Source: Lophius americanus
Taxonomy: Eukaryota; Chordata; Actinopteri; Lophiiformes; Lophiidae
Direction: 5' to 3'
Assembly (NCBI GenBank): GCA_037951165.1
Contig: JBBDHG010000015.1
Span: 1,783,501 to 1,847,500 of the forward strand
DNA length: 64,000 nt
The translations under genes and the position numbers were made by a program. The notes under the pieces were generated by a model. That model saw only the letters and a program-made list of their open reading frames with translations. It was not told where the DNA came from and made no database searches. Shown here piece after piece: positions 46,290 through 57,291 of this stretch; position 1 is the stretch's first letter; the number at the start of each line of letters is the position of its first letter.

Positions 46290-46690
46290 CCTCTGACAAA
46301 AACACGTCTTCGTCAGCTTGAAGTGTTCCCCCACAATCCCAAATCAGCATTTGTGGTTTGACGTGGTCGCTCCTAGAATCTGATGAGGACTGTCATTTCC
46401 CTCCCAACATTGATGAGGACTCATCCACGGAGACACGTCATTAGAATATGAAAGAAGAAATAAGAGGTCAGAAGTTTCCTGGATGGCTTTTATTCAAAGT
46501 TTTCTTGATTGGAACATTTTGTGACTGTCATTTCCTCCCCTGGCTCCCTGTTGACGATATGTGATTATTTGCTAGTGTCCAGAGCGATCCCGGTGCCCTT
46601 TCTGCAGCTGTCTCTGCAGCCAAATCAATCCTGAGCTGTCAGAAAGGGAGCGGTACAGGTGTGTGAAGCTGGGAGGATGGTGGGGAGGGT
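46290..46690. other. Candidate conserved non-coding block
   Basis: Non-repetitive sequence with 'cagcatttgtggtttgacg' (Runx-like TGTGGTTT), 'cattagaatatgaaagaag' and 'ccctgttgacgatatgtgat'. 'gaggactgtcatttcc' and 'gtgactgtcatttcct' recur 130 bases apart. No protein-like frame. Inference only. Confidence 0.3.
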
Positions 46691-46828
46691 TTGAATTTAC
46701 ATTTATATATGAACGTAGACGCCTGCAGCGGCACTCCCATCGACATGTTAAGACGTTGACATACTAATCACGGGGCTAGGGGATGCCACTTGTCCGCCAA
46801 GGTGACGGGAAGAGGCAGCTGGAGCAGA

Positions 46829-46830
46829 CA

Positions 46831-46862
<32 letters not shown>

Positions 46863-46923
46863 GACACACACACACTCACACACTCACACACACACAAACA
46901 CACACACACACACACATACACAC
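46829..46923. repeat. (CA)n microsatellite
   Basis: About 95 bases of CA with TA, GA, TCA and AA interruptions. Opens the minus frame 46748-46966, which is an artefact. Confidence 0.97.
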
Positions 46924-47394
46924 AAGCTAACATGAACGACCTGCTCCTACAGATAACTACCTGCACTAGCTGTCACTCCTCTGACAACACACAATATTAT
47001 GCAAATATGCATCTGTGTGACAGTCGCGGCTGCCTGCACGGCTGTCCTGCCTGCTGATCAGCCTCCTTACATTCTCTATCCATCTCTGTCTGAAGCCTGT
47101 CTCTGCCTCCTGCCCAACATCTGGATTCTCCTGTGCATATTTGTCTCCAAGGTTCTATGCGTTTTTGTAGCCCAGAGCCATTGTAGCCCATCTGTGTGTG
47201 GTGGTGTGGTCATTGATGACAGATTGTTTGCATTATTTTCTCTGAATTAGAGACTCAAACCCTCATTTTGTTAATCCTGCAGCACCTCAACTTGTTGACG
47301 ACTACATTAATCCAGTTTACTGTATGATCATGGACTGTTTGTGGATGTCTAGAAGAACTCAGAACATGAATTAACATTAGATCCTCCTTTCAGC
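46924..47394. other. Unannotated interval
   Basis: Non-repetitive, with open frames on both strands (46997-47250) that have no recognisable domain. Confidence 0.35.
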
Positions 47395-48150
47395 TGGGTC
47401 ACCATAGCAAATCACCTGTTTCCATTTTGACCTGTCTTCTGCATCTGCCTCTGTCACACCAACCAACTGCAGGTCCACTCTCACCACATCCAGGAACCTC
47501 TTCTTAAGTCTTCCCCTTTTCTCCTGCCTGTCAGCTTCATCTCCAACATCCTTCTACTAATGTTTTTAATATCCTTCCTCGTCACGTGTCCGAACCATCT
47601 CAACCTGACTTCTCTTACTTTTTCTTCAAGGGTCTAACCTTGGCTGTACTTCTGATGTACTCCTTTCTAATCCTGTCCATCCTCGTCACTCCCAAACAGT
47701 GCACATATTCAACCTTGCTACCTCCAGCTCTGCCTCCTGTCACAGATAACTTTTCATACTCGGTTCTATCCACTCCACCCTGCCTGCACTCGCTTCTTCA
47801 CCTCTTTTCCACACTCCCCGTGAACTCCTCTGAACAGTTGACCCCAATACCTAAACTCCTTCACCTACACCTTCACCTATACTCCTTGCATCCTCACCGT
47901 TTCCACTGCCTACCTCTCATTCACACAAGTATTCTGTCTTGCTGCGACCTTCATTCCTCTTTTATGCAGCGCATACCTCCACCTCAACTGGTATTTTTCC
48001 ACCTGTTCCCTGCTCTCAACAGAGCGGAGACTATACCTGACCTCATTTGTCAGTGTGTCCATCACCATAGCAAATGACAGGGGTCCCAGCCCCCATCCTT
48101 GCTTTAGTCCCACCTCAAACTCCACCTTTTTCCATTTCAACCTTGAAAGC
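47395..48150 (-). mobile_element. RTE-type LINE, second copy, RT domain to 3' end, decayed
   Basis: On the minus strand, reading from 48150 down: 'FEVGLKQGWGLGPLSFAMVM' and 'DTLTNEVR', then a jump directly to 'ESREQVEKYQLRWRYALHKR' and 'GMKVAARQNTCVNE'. The FADD catalytic segment is deleted between these. The C-terminal tail is recognisable near 47397-47580: arginine/lysine-rich sequence followed by 'FLDVVRVDLQLVGVTEADAE' and 'WKQVICYGDP'. Same family as 44645-45640, inverted. The plus frame at 47586-48077 is antisense to this copy and not a gene. Confidence 0.85.
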
Positions 48151-48318
48151 AACAGTAATTCCTACTGTTTTTTTTTTGCTCTCATGTGTGGGATAAATTA
48201 ATAAGAGACGGTGGAAGCAGAGATTTGGCGGGCTATGGACCCCATACATGTCCCTCATCAAGATGAAAAAGGTTGTTTAAGTACTAATGCAGGTGTAAAT
48301 CGAATGGGACATGACACT

Positions 48319-48370
48319 AAGATAAGATAAGATAAACCTTTATTAGTCCCACAACGGGGAAATTGCAGGA
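48319..48370 (-). mobile_element. LINE 3' tail, (TTATC)n type
   Basis: 'gataagataagataaacctt' then 'tattagtcccacaacgggga' is the reverse complement of the standard 'attccc..gtgggactaataaaggtttatcttatc' end of CR1/Rex1/L2-type fish LINEs. Confidence 0.7.
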
Positions 48371-49479
48371 AACTAGGTTCATCTTACACATCTGTAAGTA
48401 ATTAAAGAACTAAAAGTCTCCTCTGTGCCTCATTTATACCTACATATGTAAAAAGCAAAATTGTGTTGGCCCTGCTCAAAATAAATGCAAAGTCAACACC
48501 ATGGACTTCAACCCACATTGCTTGGTTTAAATAGGCCCATAATTTCCTCTACTCATGTTGGCTTTCCCTTTTAAAATCCACTCAATTTTCTTTGCTGCAA
48601 ATAAGTTTCGTTTTCAACAATTCAAAGTGAAACTGCAGAGCTTAAAATTCACAAGCTGCCCTAGCTTTTGTTTTTTCAGCAGTGTAACCTTTAACCTATC
48701 AGAGCTCCCGCCCTTGCATGACTCCACTTCTGGTAAGTCTGCTGAAGCTTGCATGAAAAGATCAGTGAAACCGAACCATCGGACCAGACTGAAAGGACTG
48801 AACCCCGGTCTGATCTTTAAACGTTTGAATTTTTCATATGACCTTATAATGAACACATAGTCAAAACAATCACCGCTGGAAAACCAAAGAAACGACTATC
48901 GCATGGAGAAAGTCTGTCATTGTCCAGTAGAAATGTCCTCTCCAGCAAAAAATCCATCAATTAAAGTAAATGAATAACTTGCGGTTAATTCACACTCTTC
49001 TAGTTTATGACCGGCTTATTCAATATCTGCACATATATGACTTATCTGAATACCTTTGAATAACTGAACTCCGCTTACTCGATGTCCCTTCTATTTTTCA
49101 TGAGGAGGACATTTTTCGTTTTAGATAAAGCGTCTCAGCTAGTACCCTTCAGGAACGCAACATCAGGAGAGGAAAACCAAAAATTGTTTGTGATCCATTA
49201 AAGCTAGTTGAGAGAAGGACCCCTAAATAACCAAATATATTGGCACAATTTACAAAAAACAAACAAACCCTAAGCCTCTGATGGCCGACCCCGACACTCA
49301 AACCTTCACAATAAATACGTAAACAAGGTCAGTGAAGCAAACATACCTGTTTGATGGTCAGATATGGAAGAAGAAACAAGAAGAAGGGGATGAAAATTGA
49401 CACAAGGTATACCATGATAAATAAATAACTATATCTACAGATTTAATGCAGTATTATTATCAATAATTCCTTCTGAAAT
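48371..49479. other. Unannotated interval
   Basis: No gene supported. Overlapping frames at 48555-48860 on both strands have no recognisable domain. Confidence 0.4.
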
Positions 49480-49585
49480 TTAGTAGAGTAGAAGTATAAA
49501 GTAGCGTTAAATGGAAAGTACAAGTACCTGAAATTAGTACCTAAGTACAGTACTTCAGTAATTGTACACAGTTACTATGTATCAC
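49480..49585 (+). repeat. Dispersed fish repeat ('aagtacaagtacct' type)
   Basis: 'gtagagtagaagtataaagt', 'aaatggaaagtacaagtacc' and 'acctaagtacagtacttcag' are landmarks of a frequent fish interspersed repeat, probably of DNA-transposon origin. Class not assigned. Confidence 0.6.
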
Positions 49586-49589
49586 CTCA

Positions 49590-49870
49590 ATTGTTATTTG
49601 TAAATACAACATAAGTATGTTTAAAACATTCAACATAACTATTTAGTACATGCAACATAACTGGGTTGAGTAAATGAAACATGGATGAAGTTTGCATTAC
49701 ATTACTTTTTTATGTTGAAAGAACTTAACAGTTGCATCTTTGGTTATTGCATTAACCTTTTACTAACAGCAAAAAGTTCAGTGTTTTACAAACACAACAA
49801 ACCTGAGTTTAGTAAAAGCAACATAACTTTATTTATAAAACTTAGAATTCTTGTATAATGTAGCACTAAA
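49590..49870 (+). repeat. Dispersed repeat related to 23835-24230
   Basis: Shares 'aatgaaacatg.atga', 'tttgcattacatt' and 'tatgttgaaagaac' with 23838-23890, and has an internal 'caacataac' word recurring four times. Non-coding. Confidence 0.6.
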
Positions 49871-49967
49871 TTAAGACATTTTGGTGACATGTGCTTAAAA
49901 GTATTTAGTTTTTTTCTCCCATTTATTCAACCTAATTTGTGGAACTGTGGGTTTTAGTTCTTAGTTT

Positions 49968-49994
49968 GTGTGTGTGTGTTTGTGTGTGTGTGTG
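49968..49994. repeat. (GT)n microsatellite
   Basis: GT tract with one TTT interruption. Confidence 0.9.
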
Positions 49995-49999
49995 AGCGT

Positions 50000-50635
50000 A
50001 TCTTATTCCTGGTTCAGCAGTATGATTGTAATTTGATTCTAAAGTGGTCTGGTCATTCTAATCAAATTCCTTCAAGTTAGCATGAATGTGGATGGGAACC
50101 TCAATCATCAACTGGGACTCTCCACTCTAAAAAGAAGTCTCGCATGCTAGAATTTTTTTCACGTCTCTCCCGACCTACTTCTGAAGTTGACCAGTAGGAG
50201 CACATGGTGAAAACAAACATGGTGGCAAGTGGATTCCGGAATGCTACCGGTGTGAGGTTAGACAATGATAAAGAAGACAGGTCCGTGGAGGTGTGGCAAA
50301 AATACCCCCTCATTTTCAGATTTTTTAGATTTCATATTTAGATGTCATAGTTAAATTTCTCCCATCATCACAGGCACACATGTATATTTACATTTACATA
50401 GTTACTTCTGTATTAGCGACCGGCCAAGAGATGAAGTTGATGAAATATACCTCAAGCGTAGCCAAAAAAAAAGTGAACTCCAGTAATGAGCCTTCAATAG
50501 GAAATACATTTGTGACTAAATCTGATGGTTTGGCTTCATGTTTATTCTAACAATTATTTGTGAGGGCGTTTCCTGATGGATGTCTCGTCCAGTGTACGAC
50601 AGCTCGACATTCATGCTGCAGATGGCAGACATGAC
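50000..50635. other. Unannotated interval
   Basis: No supported gene or repeat. Confidence 0.4.
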
Positions 50636-50639
50636 AGCT

Positions 50640-51215
50640 GCAGTAATAATAGAGGTACAGACAAGCAACACTTATGGAATTAGCATAAGGTTCTCGTTCC
50701 TCCCTGTAATGGCATCTCTGCACCGGAGGTGATCTACCTTAGCTCTCCGTATTGTGGCCCACAGTTGAACCTCATACTGTGCCGCCGAGGTTATAAGGCT
50801 GCAGCGATTACATCTGCCCTCAGAGCAGGGCAAAGACAATGCCCTTTTTCCTCATTTCTATTATCACATTTGACCTTCCTCATCCTCCCCGGCCCGCCGA
50901 AAAGAGCATTTACGGCACACTTATTAAACATAATCTGGTGAAGTTATTAAAACAAGCCGGCTTACTGAGAGACCTGCAACAATTCAATTACCTGTGTAGC
51001 TGGAGGGAGAAGCGGCCAGAGAAGGTGACGAGTCTCCCGCTTTTATAGAGCGTGAGGAACGGCGGAGTTAGTGTGCCTTCAATTAACACAATGGGACTGC
51101 AGCGGTAATGAGCTGGCTCGCGATTGGCCGAGAGGGTAGTTGGAGGTTGGCGGCTGTCTGCTGTCTGTGCCGAGGGCAGCGTCGGGGTGAGCTCATACTT
51201 CCTTGTCACTCACTT
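50640..51215. other. Candidate conserved non-coding block
   Basis: About 570 bases, non-repetitive and GC-richer than the flanks, with 'gcaacacttatggaattagc', 'cagcgattacatctgccctc', 'aaagacaatgccctttttcc' (Sox-like ACAAT) and 'ttcaattaacacaatgggac'. Several overlapping frames (50729-51048) lack domains and splice support. Regulatory role is inferred from texture. Confidence 0.35.
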
Positions 51216-52972
51216 CCTAGTTAGTTCCTGGATTGGTAATATTTTCCATTAGAGCTGGAGTCAAAGATGTGACACTGTCATTACAGTTTGGTGATGAAAA
51301 AACTTCAAGGAGAATTTATTTGATTCTTATGAAGCTCCTTGTTATAAATTACTGTCATCTTCTTAATTGACATTGTATTATCTATACCCTCACTTTATGC
51401 TATTTCTAGGTTCCCTATCTGTCATCATTGCTGATATTTCTGTATTTAAATAAGCTTTTCCCTCGCTTCATCACATTTGCTTTTTGTAGTTGTGCCTCTA
51501 GTGACTCAGTCTTCAAATTGTTTGCAAACATGCAGAAACTCAGACAAATTATTTATTTTTTTTTCTTGAGCATTGTAATATTAATAGTTAAAGCTCAAGG
51601 GTTGAATTTATTTTTAGGAACAAAAAAAAAGTCTTCAAATGTGACAAGTTTATGAGCAACAACATCCCTGATACAATTACTTCTGCTTACAATTAAAAGC
51701 TCCTTGGAGTCGGATTTAGTTCTAGGGTTGCTGCAAGCTGTGCAGATTGCAAAAAGTCTCTTATAGAGACGAGGAAAAGAGGAAAATAAGATTAAATCTA
51801 TGGTATGATCCACACAGACTATTGTGTGCATACTATAAGAGCAAAATATAGAAATAACATTAATATTAATATGTTTATAAATGCTGGAGTCGCAAGTCCA
51901 AGCAACAAGCGTGTAAGGACAAATGGTGGCCTTCCTACTTCACACACGTTTGACTCACCTTTCATTAATAATTGTCATTATGATATTTAACACAGGGTAA
52001 CGAGAACAATGATACATGTCAGTCAGGTTCTGGTTGCTAAATAAAATTCACATCTGACCAATTTGGTCCAACAGAATAGAGTTCTAATCTACATCTCCAT
52101 CACACTATACTATATATGGCATATAGTGGTAAAAAGTTAGGGTATATAGAATACGCTAAGAAAATATAACTTAATGAGATGTTGGACTAAATCAATGCAC
52201 TTATGCTCCATTTAATATAACATATCTGTGTTAGCTTTAAAAACATTACTTAATATGAAAACTTTTAATATAGAATAAAATGAAAAGGAATAGAAAACGT
52301 TAATCATCATTATACATTGTACAATTAAGTTAAGGAACTACATCTGTTGCTAGGGAATGTAGCGCTTATGCAAACATAATATATACTGATATGCAAGAGG
52401 TAACATGACATAATACTGTTACATATGCCTTATTATAAAATTATAACACATGCCTATGGAACACTGCATGCTCTAACAATGCATTCAACAGGTGCACAAG
52501 ATAAGGGCCTAAACATACAAAAGTCGCTTGAGTTGACAGAATGAACTAAGAGAAGAGGTACATGAAGAATATCCTAAGTGAGTTCTCAGTAGAAAAAAGA
52601 AGCATACGCCCAGAAGCTCAGATCATGAAAGTTGAATGACAAGGCAGTGAGTGTGAGCGGGAGGATTGCAGACTTAAGTGGAGTTGAGAATCAATCAATA
52701 TCTAAATCAATGGTTGAATATTTGTCTGAGTAACTTTTTCTTTTCATTGCATGCTGTGAAGGTAACATGTCGTTGTCTTTGTAGAAAGGGACATTGACGC
52801 TCTTGTGTACTACATTACACATAAATATGGGAAAAGTTGAGGAGATGTCACAATTGCTCAATGCAGTTATGTTGGTTGTATTATTGACAGACAAATTATT
52901 GACAAAACTGCGTTAAGTAAATCCTACAGAATATTTTATGAGTGTTTTGTCTATAGTAAAGGTGTATTACTT
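51216..52972. other. AT-rich, gene-free interval
   Basis: No gene or named repeat supported over 1.7 kb. Confidence 0.4.
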
Positions 52973-53048
52973 GACATCCATACATCCACAAGCTGGAAGT
53001 GAGCAGTGAAGAGACTTCAGAAATAGACATAATAGAGCTGGGCTCTGT
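52973..53048 (+). repeat. Direct repeat, left copy
   Basis: 'acttgacatccatacatcca' then 'caagctggaagtgagcag' matches 53397-53470 over about 75 bases, spaced 424 bases. Confidence 0.75.
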
Positions 53049-53148
53049 TAGGCCATTGCTTTTACTTTTTCACCTTCCATTCTTCTTGTTTGTGTCCATA
53101 CAAGTCGTTGTATCCCAGCCATAAAGGAGACACGATCCAGTCTACCTA

Positions 53149-53285
53149 TAGTGCCGGTCTGAAGCTGGGAAAAATGGTGAGGGTAACGTCAGTAAAGGGC
53201 ATCTGACGTAAAGACCTATGCCAAATCCATATGTGGAAGACATTACTGATTTCCAATCCCAATCGGTTGGGATAACAACACTGGC
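53149..53285 (+). mobile_element. LINE-associated untranslated fragment, RTE-like
   Basis: 'gtgccggtctgaagctggga', 'gagggtaacgtcagtaaagg' and 'gcatctgacgtaaagaccta' then 'tgccaaatc' and 'aatcggttgggataacaaca' follow the order of a very common fish sequence found flanking RTE-type LINE coding regions. It sits between two direct repeats. Confidence 0.5.
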
Positions 53286-53396
53286 TAAGTAAGCCGTCCA
53301 CAATTCAGTACTAAAAGTACCGACTTATGGACGGAAACAGTTGATCAGCTGTTTCAACCCAGAATGGCAGCAGCTGAAAGCAAATAATTAGATTAC

Positions 53397-53470
53397 TTGA
53401 CATCCATACATCCAAAAGATGGAATTGAGGAGTAAAAGGATTCAGAAAATGTTAAAGTTGTGCTCTTTTT
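53397..53470 (+). repeat. Direct repeat, right copy
   Basis: Second copy of the unit at 52973-53048, diverged ('catccaaaagatggaattga'). Confidence 0.75.
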
Positions 53471-53689
53471 ACTTCTTCACTATTTTGCTTGGATTATAGT
53501 TACACTGGAGTTTTCCACTAGTACTGCTCAGTTTCATCCATATCCATGAGCTCTCAGAATATGCACCGATACAGTTTATATCCATATTTAGCTGTAAGCA
53601 TAAATTAACCTTTATTCCTAACAAAAAGGTCTAGCTTTATCACTACACTGTTATAAAGTTGTAAACAGCAGACCACTGTGGAATTAGAT

Positions 53690-53885
53690 CTCTTTATTAG
53701 ACCCATTATTGATGATCAGTGGGCAGAAACTGGGTTTCTCAGTTATAACAAACTGGGATTAATCGTCTTGCTCAAGGACCCTGCAAGCCTGAGACACGGA
53801 GAATGTATGGGTCATTTGGGGTTTGAACAACCAACCCTACAATTTTGGGGAAGATGACTCAACCTCCTGAGCTACAGCAACCCCA
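53690..53885 (-). mobile_element. tRNA-derived SINE with A and B boxes
   Basis: On the minus strand the head reads 'ggggttgctgtagctcagga' with an A box 'tagctcaggaggttgag' (53858-53874) and a B box 'ggttgttcaaacccc' (about 53818-53833). This is followed by 'cagggtccttgagcaagacg' and 'aatcccagtttg', the body shared with the copy at 4750-4965. It retains an internal Pol III promoter layout but the anticodon arm is decayed, so it is not a tRNA gene. Confidence 0.75.
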
Positions 53886-54129
53886 AAACTCCATCCATTA
53901 ACTTTGTTATGATAATTCACCCACTGCTGCTGCCAACGCTGCCACTAAGGCTGTTCCTATTAAAAGTGAAAATGCAAAAACCGGTTTCATATTAGACACT
54001 TGTACCCACCCAGGCCTGGAATTGCATTGGTGGAAGCTTAGGATGATGTCACCCTCGTTACTGTGACGATAATGAACACGGTTTCAATGGAGAACAAATA
54101 AACCTGTTATAATCTTCCACAGCCACATT

Positions 54130-54660
54130 ACAATGCAGAGCTGTTTGTCAATTTGTCACTGTTGCCAATGTGTCCTGGCGCAAGTGTCTGCATCTCTATC
54201 GACGAATGCTGTTGTGTGCGAGTGTATATCTGTTTACCCCTGTTTGTTCCTGCAGCACTCAGGGATCGGTGGGTTATCAGTGTAATTGGATCACATCCCT
54301 GTCATCATGTCCCGGTGTTTGTTGATAGGCCCTGTTTTAATTTGGCCTTTGTCTGTAATCTGCAGTAGCTGGCTCTCACCGCAGTAATCCCTCAGATAAG
54401 TGGCAGACAGATTGGGTATCCGAGGAGCAGCAGCCATGTGCCCTGGCCTCGTTTGTAAGCCTCTGTAAATATGAAGGGGGAGGTTTTTTAATGGGGAAAG
54501 CAGAGTGAAATGAAAGAGAGAAGCGGATGAGAGAATGTACGTTATGAAGCCGGGCTTGTGTTAGAAAGCTCACGCTAAAGTCAAACCAAGGTTAGCGGGA
54601 GGTATCGGCTAAGGTCAGAGGGGCTTCCAGCATTTTGTAACTATTCCTTTGGATGTCACT
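54130..54660. other. Candidate conserved non-coding block
   Basis: Non-repetitive with 'gtttgtcaatttgtcactgt', 'gggttatcagtgtaattgga', 'cctgttttaatttggccttt', 'accgcagtaatccctcagat' and 'gtaaatatgaaggggg'. No supported coding frame. Inference only. Confidence 0.35.
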
Positions 54661-54842
54661 CCCAGTGGGGATTACCACTGAGACTCACTATCACACAGCA
54701 TACAGTCCTCCACTTGACAAAGACCATTTCAGTATAATAGCCGTTACATCCGACCCATGAAATCTCCTGAAAGAAGTGTGATTAGGCAGTCTGTAAATTT
54801 TTTTGAAGTTTTCCACCCGTATTAAGTCTGTCTGTTTAAAGG

Positions 54843-54945
54843 AGTGCGTTCACACTTGTAGTTCGGATCTCTAGGTCCAGACCAAAGAGAACTATTTTGC
54901 AGGAATTACCTGGACCAGACCTGGTCGACTGAGTGTACATGATAG
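54843..54945 (+). repeat. Terminus-like dispersed repeat ('gttcacac..ggtccagacc')
   Basis: 'gcgttcacacttgtagttcg' and 'ctctaggtccagaccaaag' resemble the end of a frequent fish DNA-transposon repeat. Only one end was found. Class uncertain. Confidence 0.4.
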
Positions 54946-55074
54946 CATTTTTTGTATCAAAAGGAAAGATGAATAACAAAAAAGATTTTATCAAATAAAA
55001 AAATAAGCTTTCCCTTATTTGACAGCTATTGACACGTATTTTAGACGTGTATTGTGAGATGGAACGTTAACCCG

Positions 55075-55560
55075 CTTACTCTTCGTTTTGAGTTTTCTGA
55101 CTATTTGCAGTATGTTCATCAAATTAAATATTGTCATCTAACCATATACCCAAGTAATTTTGGTGGTAATCCTCCCAATAGATTTACCGACAGACATGAA
55201 AATGCTAAGGTCTTCAAACCTTAGCGAATGCTCTTTTGAGAAGACCATGAATTTTTCTGAACATATACAGAAAAACAAACTTTAAACTCAACAGAGCCGA
55301 TTGTAATGACTGGAATGCAGTCTGAATCTCCTGCACTACTTGTACTAAGGTGGGAGCATTCATGGAAATCGTGTTGTCATCAGCGTAGAAATTACTTTTT
55401 GCTACTTCTTTCTGTGTCTATGATTTGCAGGTGACTTGGGAAATGAGTAGTCAATACAGCACCATCAATTCTTTAACACAAGCAAACCATCAAATTATTT
55501 GATTTTTAGACTTGTACCCTGTGACACCCCTCCGCTTTTTGGTGTTTGGTTCATGATGCC
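55075..55560 (-). mobile_element. Non-LTR reverse transcriptase fragment with YADD
   Basis: Minus-strand translation keeps three RT landmarks in the right order and spacing: GVSQGTSL (55508-55531; family G-V-P-Q-G-S-x-L), FYADDNTISMNAPT with the catalytic YADD at 55376-55387, then VVQEIQTAFQSLQSALLSLK and NYLGIWLDD (55132-55158). The spacing from YADD to Y-L-G-I-W-L-D fits jockey/L2-superfamily LINEs. Frameshifts and stops interrupt it between the blocks. It was not visible in simple ORF searches. The exact family is not assigned. Confidence 0.7.
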
Positions 55561-56199
55561 TTCAAATTTAAGTCAAAGCAGACCAGAATTCAATTAAAAC
55601 GGACCTTTTTACAGACATAAGGAAACTTGCCACAGAATTTCTTAACTCCAGTCTTTGGCAATGTTGCCGAAACAACTTGGTTATTGACCAATTTGATTAT
55701 TAAATTCAAAATCAAATTTATGGCCTCTAAGGTTGCTGGAAAATACCAGTTCATGGTCACAAACCCACCATAGTGGCTGCACCGAAGCAGTTCCGCAAAT
55801 AAAAGTGGGCTTACATTGAACCCTAGAGATGTCAGAGGCTAATGTCCCTTGTTCTGATCGAGCAAGAGATAATGTGTCAGACTACCGATCTGGACTTTCC
55901 CCAACTGATTAGCATGAATATTTTTGAATATTCTACCACTTTGCAGGTATGTATAACTTTTGTTGTATTCCTTTTTCTAATTTTCATCTTATTGTTGTTT
56001 TGTTTGTTACCGCTGTCTATTACCGTCCTTTCCGGTTTATATTTTAATTTTAACTTTATAAGTGTGTTAATTTTTAACGACATTCGCAGTGAAAGGTGAA
56101 GGCAGTTTTTGTTCAAGGAAACGTGTTTTCTATCCGTGCACATGAAAATAAAAAATTTGAGATCTTGAATCCAATTACTAGTGTTTGGTTTCTCTTTTG
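55561..56199. other. Unannotated interval
   Basis: May include more of the LINE on its 5' side (55561-55760), but no landmark was certain. Frames at 55842-56143 on both strands have no recognisable domain. Confidence 0.35.
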
Positions 56200-56200
56200 A

Positions 56201-57291
56201 TGTGATTCACCCCAAACTTAAAATGGTTTGATCACAAGTAACTGTGATCAATGGAGGAAACCAGCAACACACACTGACCTGATGCAGGGAACAGCACCCA
56301 CCACTCCAAGATCCACTGATCTGTGGAGTGACTACATCCCAACACGTCAAAGGTCGACATGACTAACTACAACAAAATCAGAACAACAGTAAAACAAGTG
56401 ACCGTATCAAAAGTGGACTGCAGCAACCACAAAACAAAATCTTCACAGTGTAGTCCACTGCTACAAACTTGGCTACACACACCGCTACACACATGGGTTA
56501 CTCCTTATACCTAAGGAGTGAGCAACCCACAATTATGGAGTGCAGTTACCACAAAACAAAGGTCACTAACCAGAAGTGACTGCATTCGAAACTGACGACA
56601 GATGAAAGTGACCTAACAGAGTAGTCATCTAACACCAAAATATCATAACTTATTTGCTGGGCAAAGTGCACAAACCAGAGAAACAAACTACAGACATCCC
56701 AATTCCTACCTGCAAAGGTGGCTAACTTAACCTGACAAGTCTTCAGGGCGAGCTCAATGCGACTTCTAACGCTGAACTCAGTGAACGTCAGCTGCATTTC
56801 ACAGAAGCGTGTCCCCGGTCAGGATTACCACCAAAAATTAAAAAGGCAAAATAATAAATTGGCAGGTTTTTTACCTGCCCGGCAACTTATTCATCAGGGT
56901 GCCAAAACAAACAATTGCCCAAACTGAAACAGAACAAAAGCCCAACTAAACGACTAGAAACAAATGATCTAACAAAAGAGATCACCGCTAAATTCAACTA
57001 AAAGCCACTAAAAATACTCAAATAACAACCAACTCTTACTATAATACACTAAATTAATAAGTTAAAATCCAAGGCTGAGGAGCATCACAACCAGCAGTCC
57101 TACTCTAGGAGCCTCTCCATCTGATACTGGAACAGGAACTTTAAACCCTTCTTGAGGCCAGGTCAACCCCATGAGCAATCATGAGGCTGAACACCTGAGC
57201 AGAGCATCAAAGAAAAGGAGGGACAGAACACATGCAAAGCACAAGTGTGTTAAAATTGGAACAGCTGCTATTGATTACATTGGGGTGAACA
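56201..57291. mobile_element. 1.09-kb unit with LTR-like inverted ends
   Basis: Starts 'tgtgattcaccccaa' and ends 'ttggggtgaaca', so the termini are near-perfect inverted repeats of the TG...CA form seen in solo LTRs (one base indel). Inside, on the minus strand, are 'gggtttaaagttcctgttcc', 'ggtggtaatcctgaccgggg' and a perfect hairpin (56861-56879). 'aataagttgccgggcaggta' resembles a dispersed fish sequence I recall. No coding frame with RT or transposase motifs. A clear target duplication was not seen. It could be a solo LTR or a non-autonomous DNA transposon. Confidence 0.5.
56861..56879. repeat. Perfect hairpin
   Basis: 'ggcaggt' and 'acctgcc' pair perfectly around 'ttttt', inside the 56201-57291 unit. 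Confidence 0.85.

Noticed and set aside
47586..48077. 163-codon plus-strand frame, the longest in the window
   Set aside because: Antisense of the minus-strand RTE LINE copy.
53816..53880. Possible tRNA gene on the minus strand
   Set aside because: A and B boxes are present but the acceptor and anticodon stems do not pair, and the SINE body follows.
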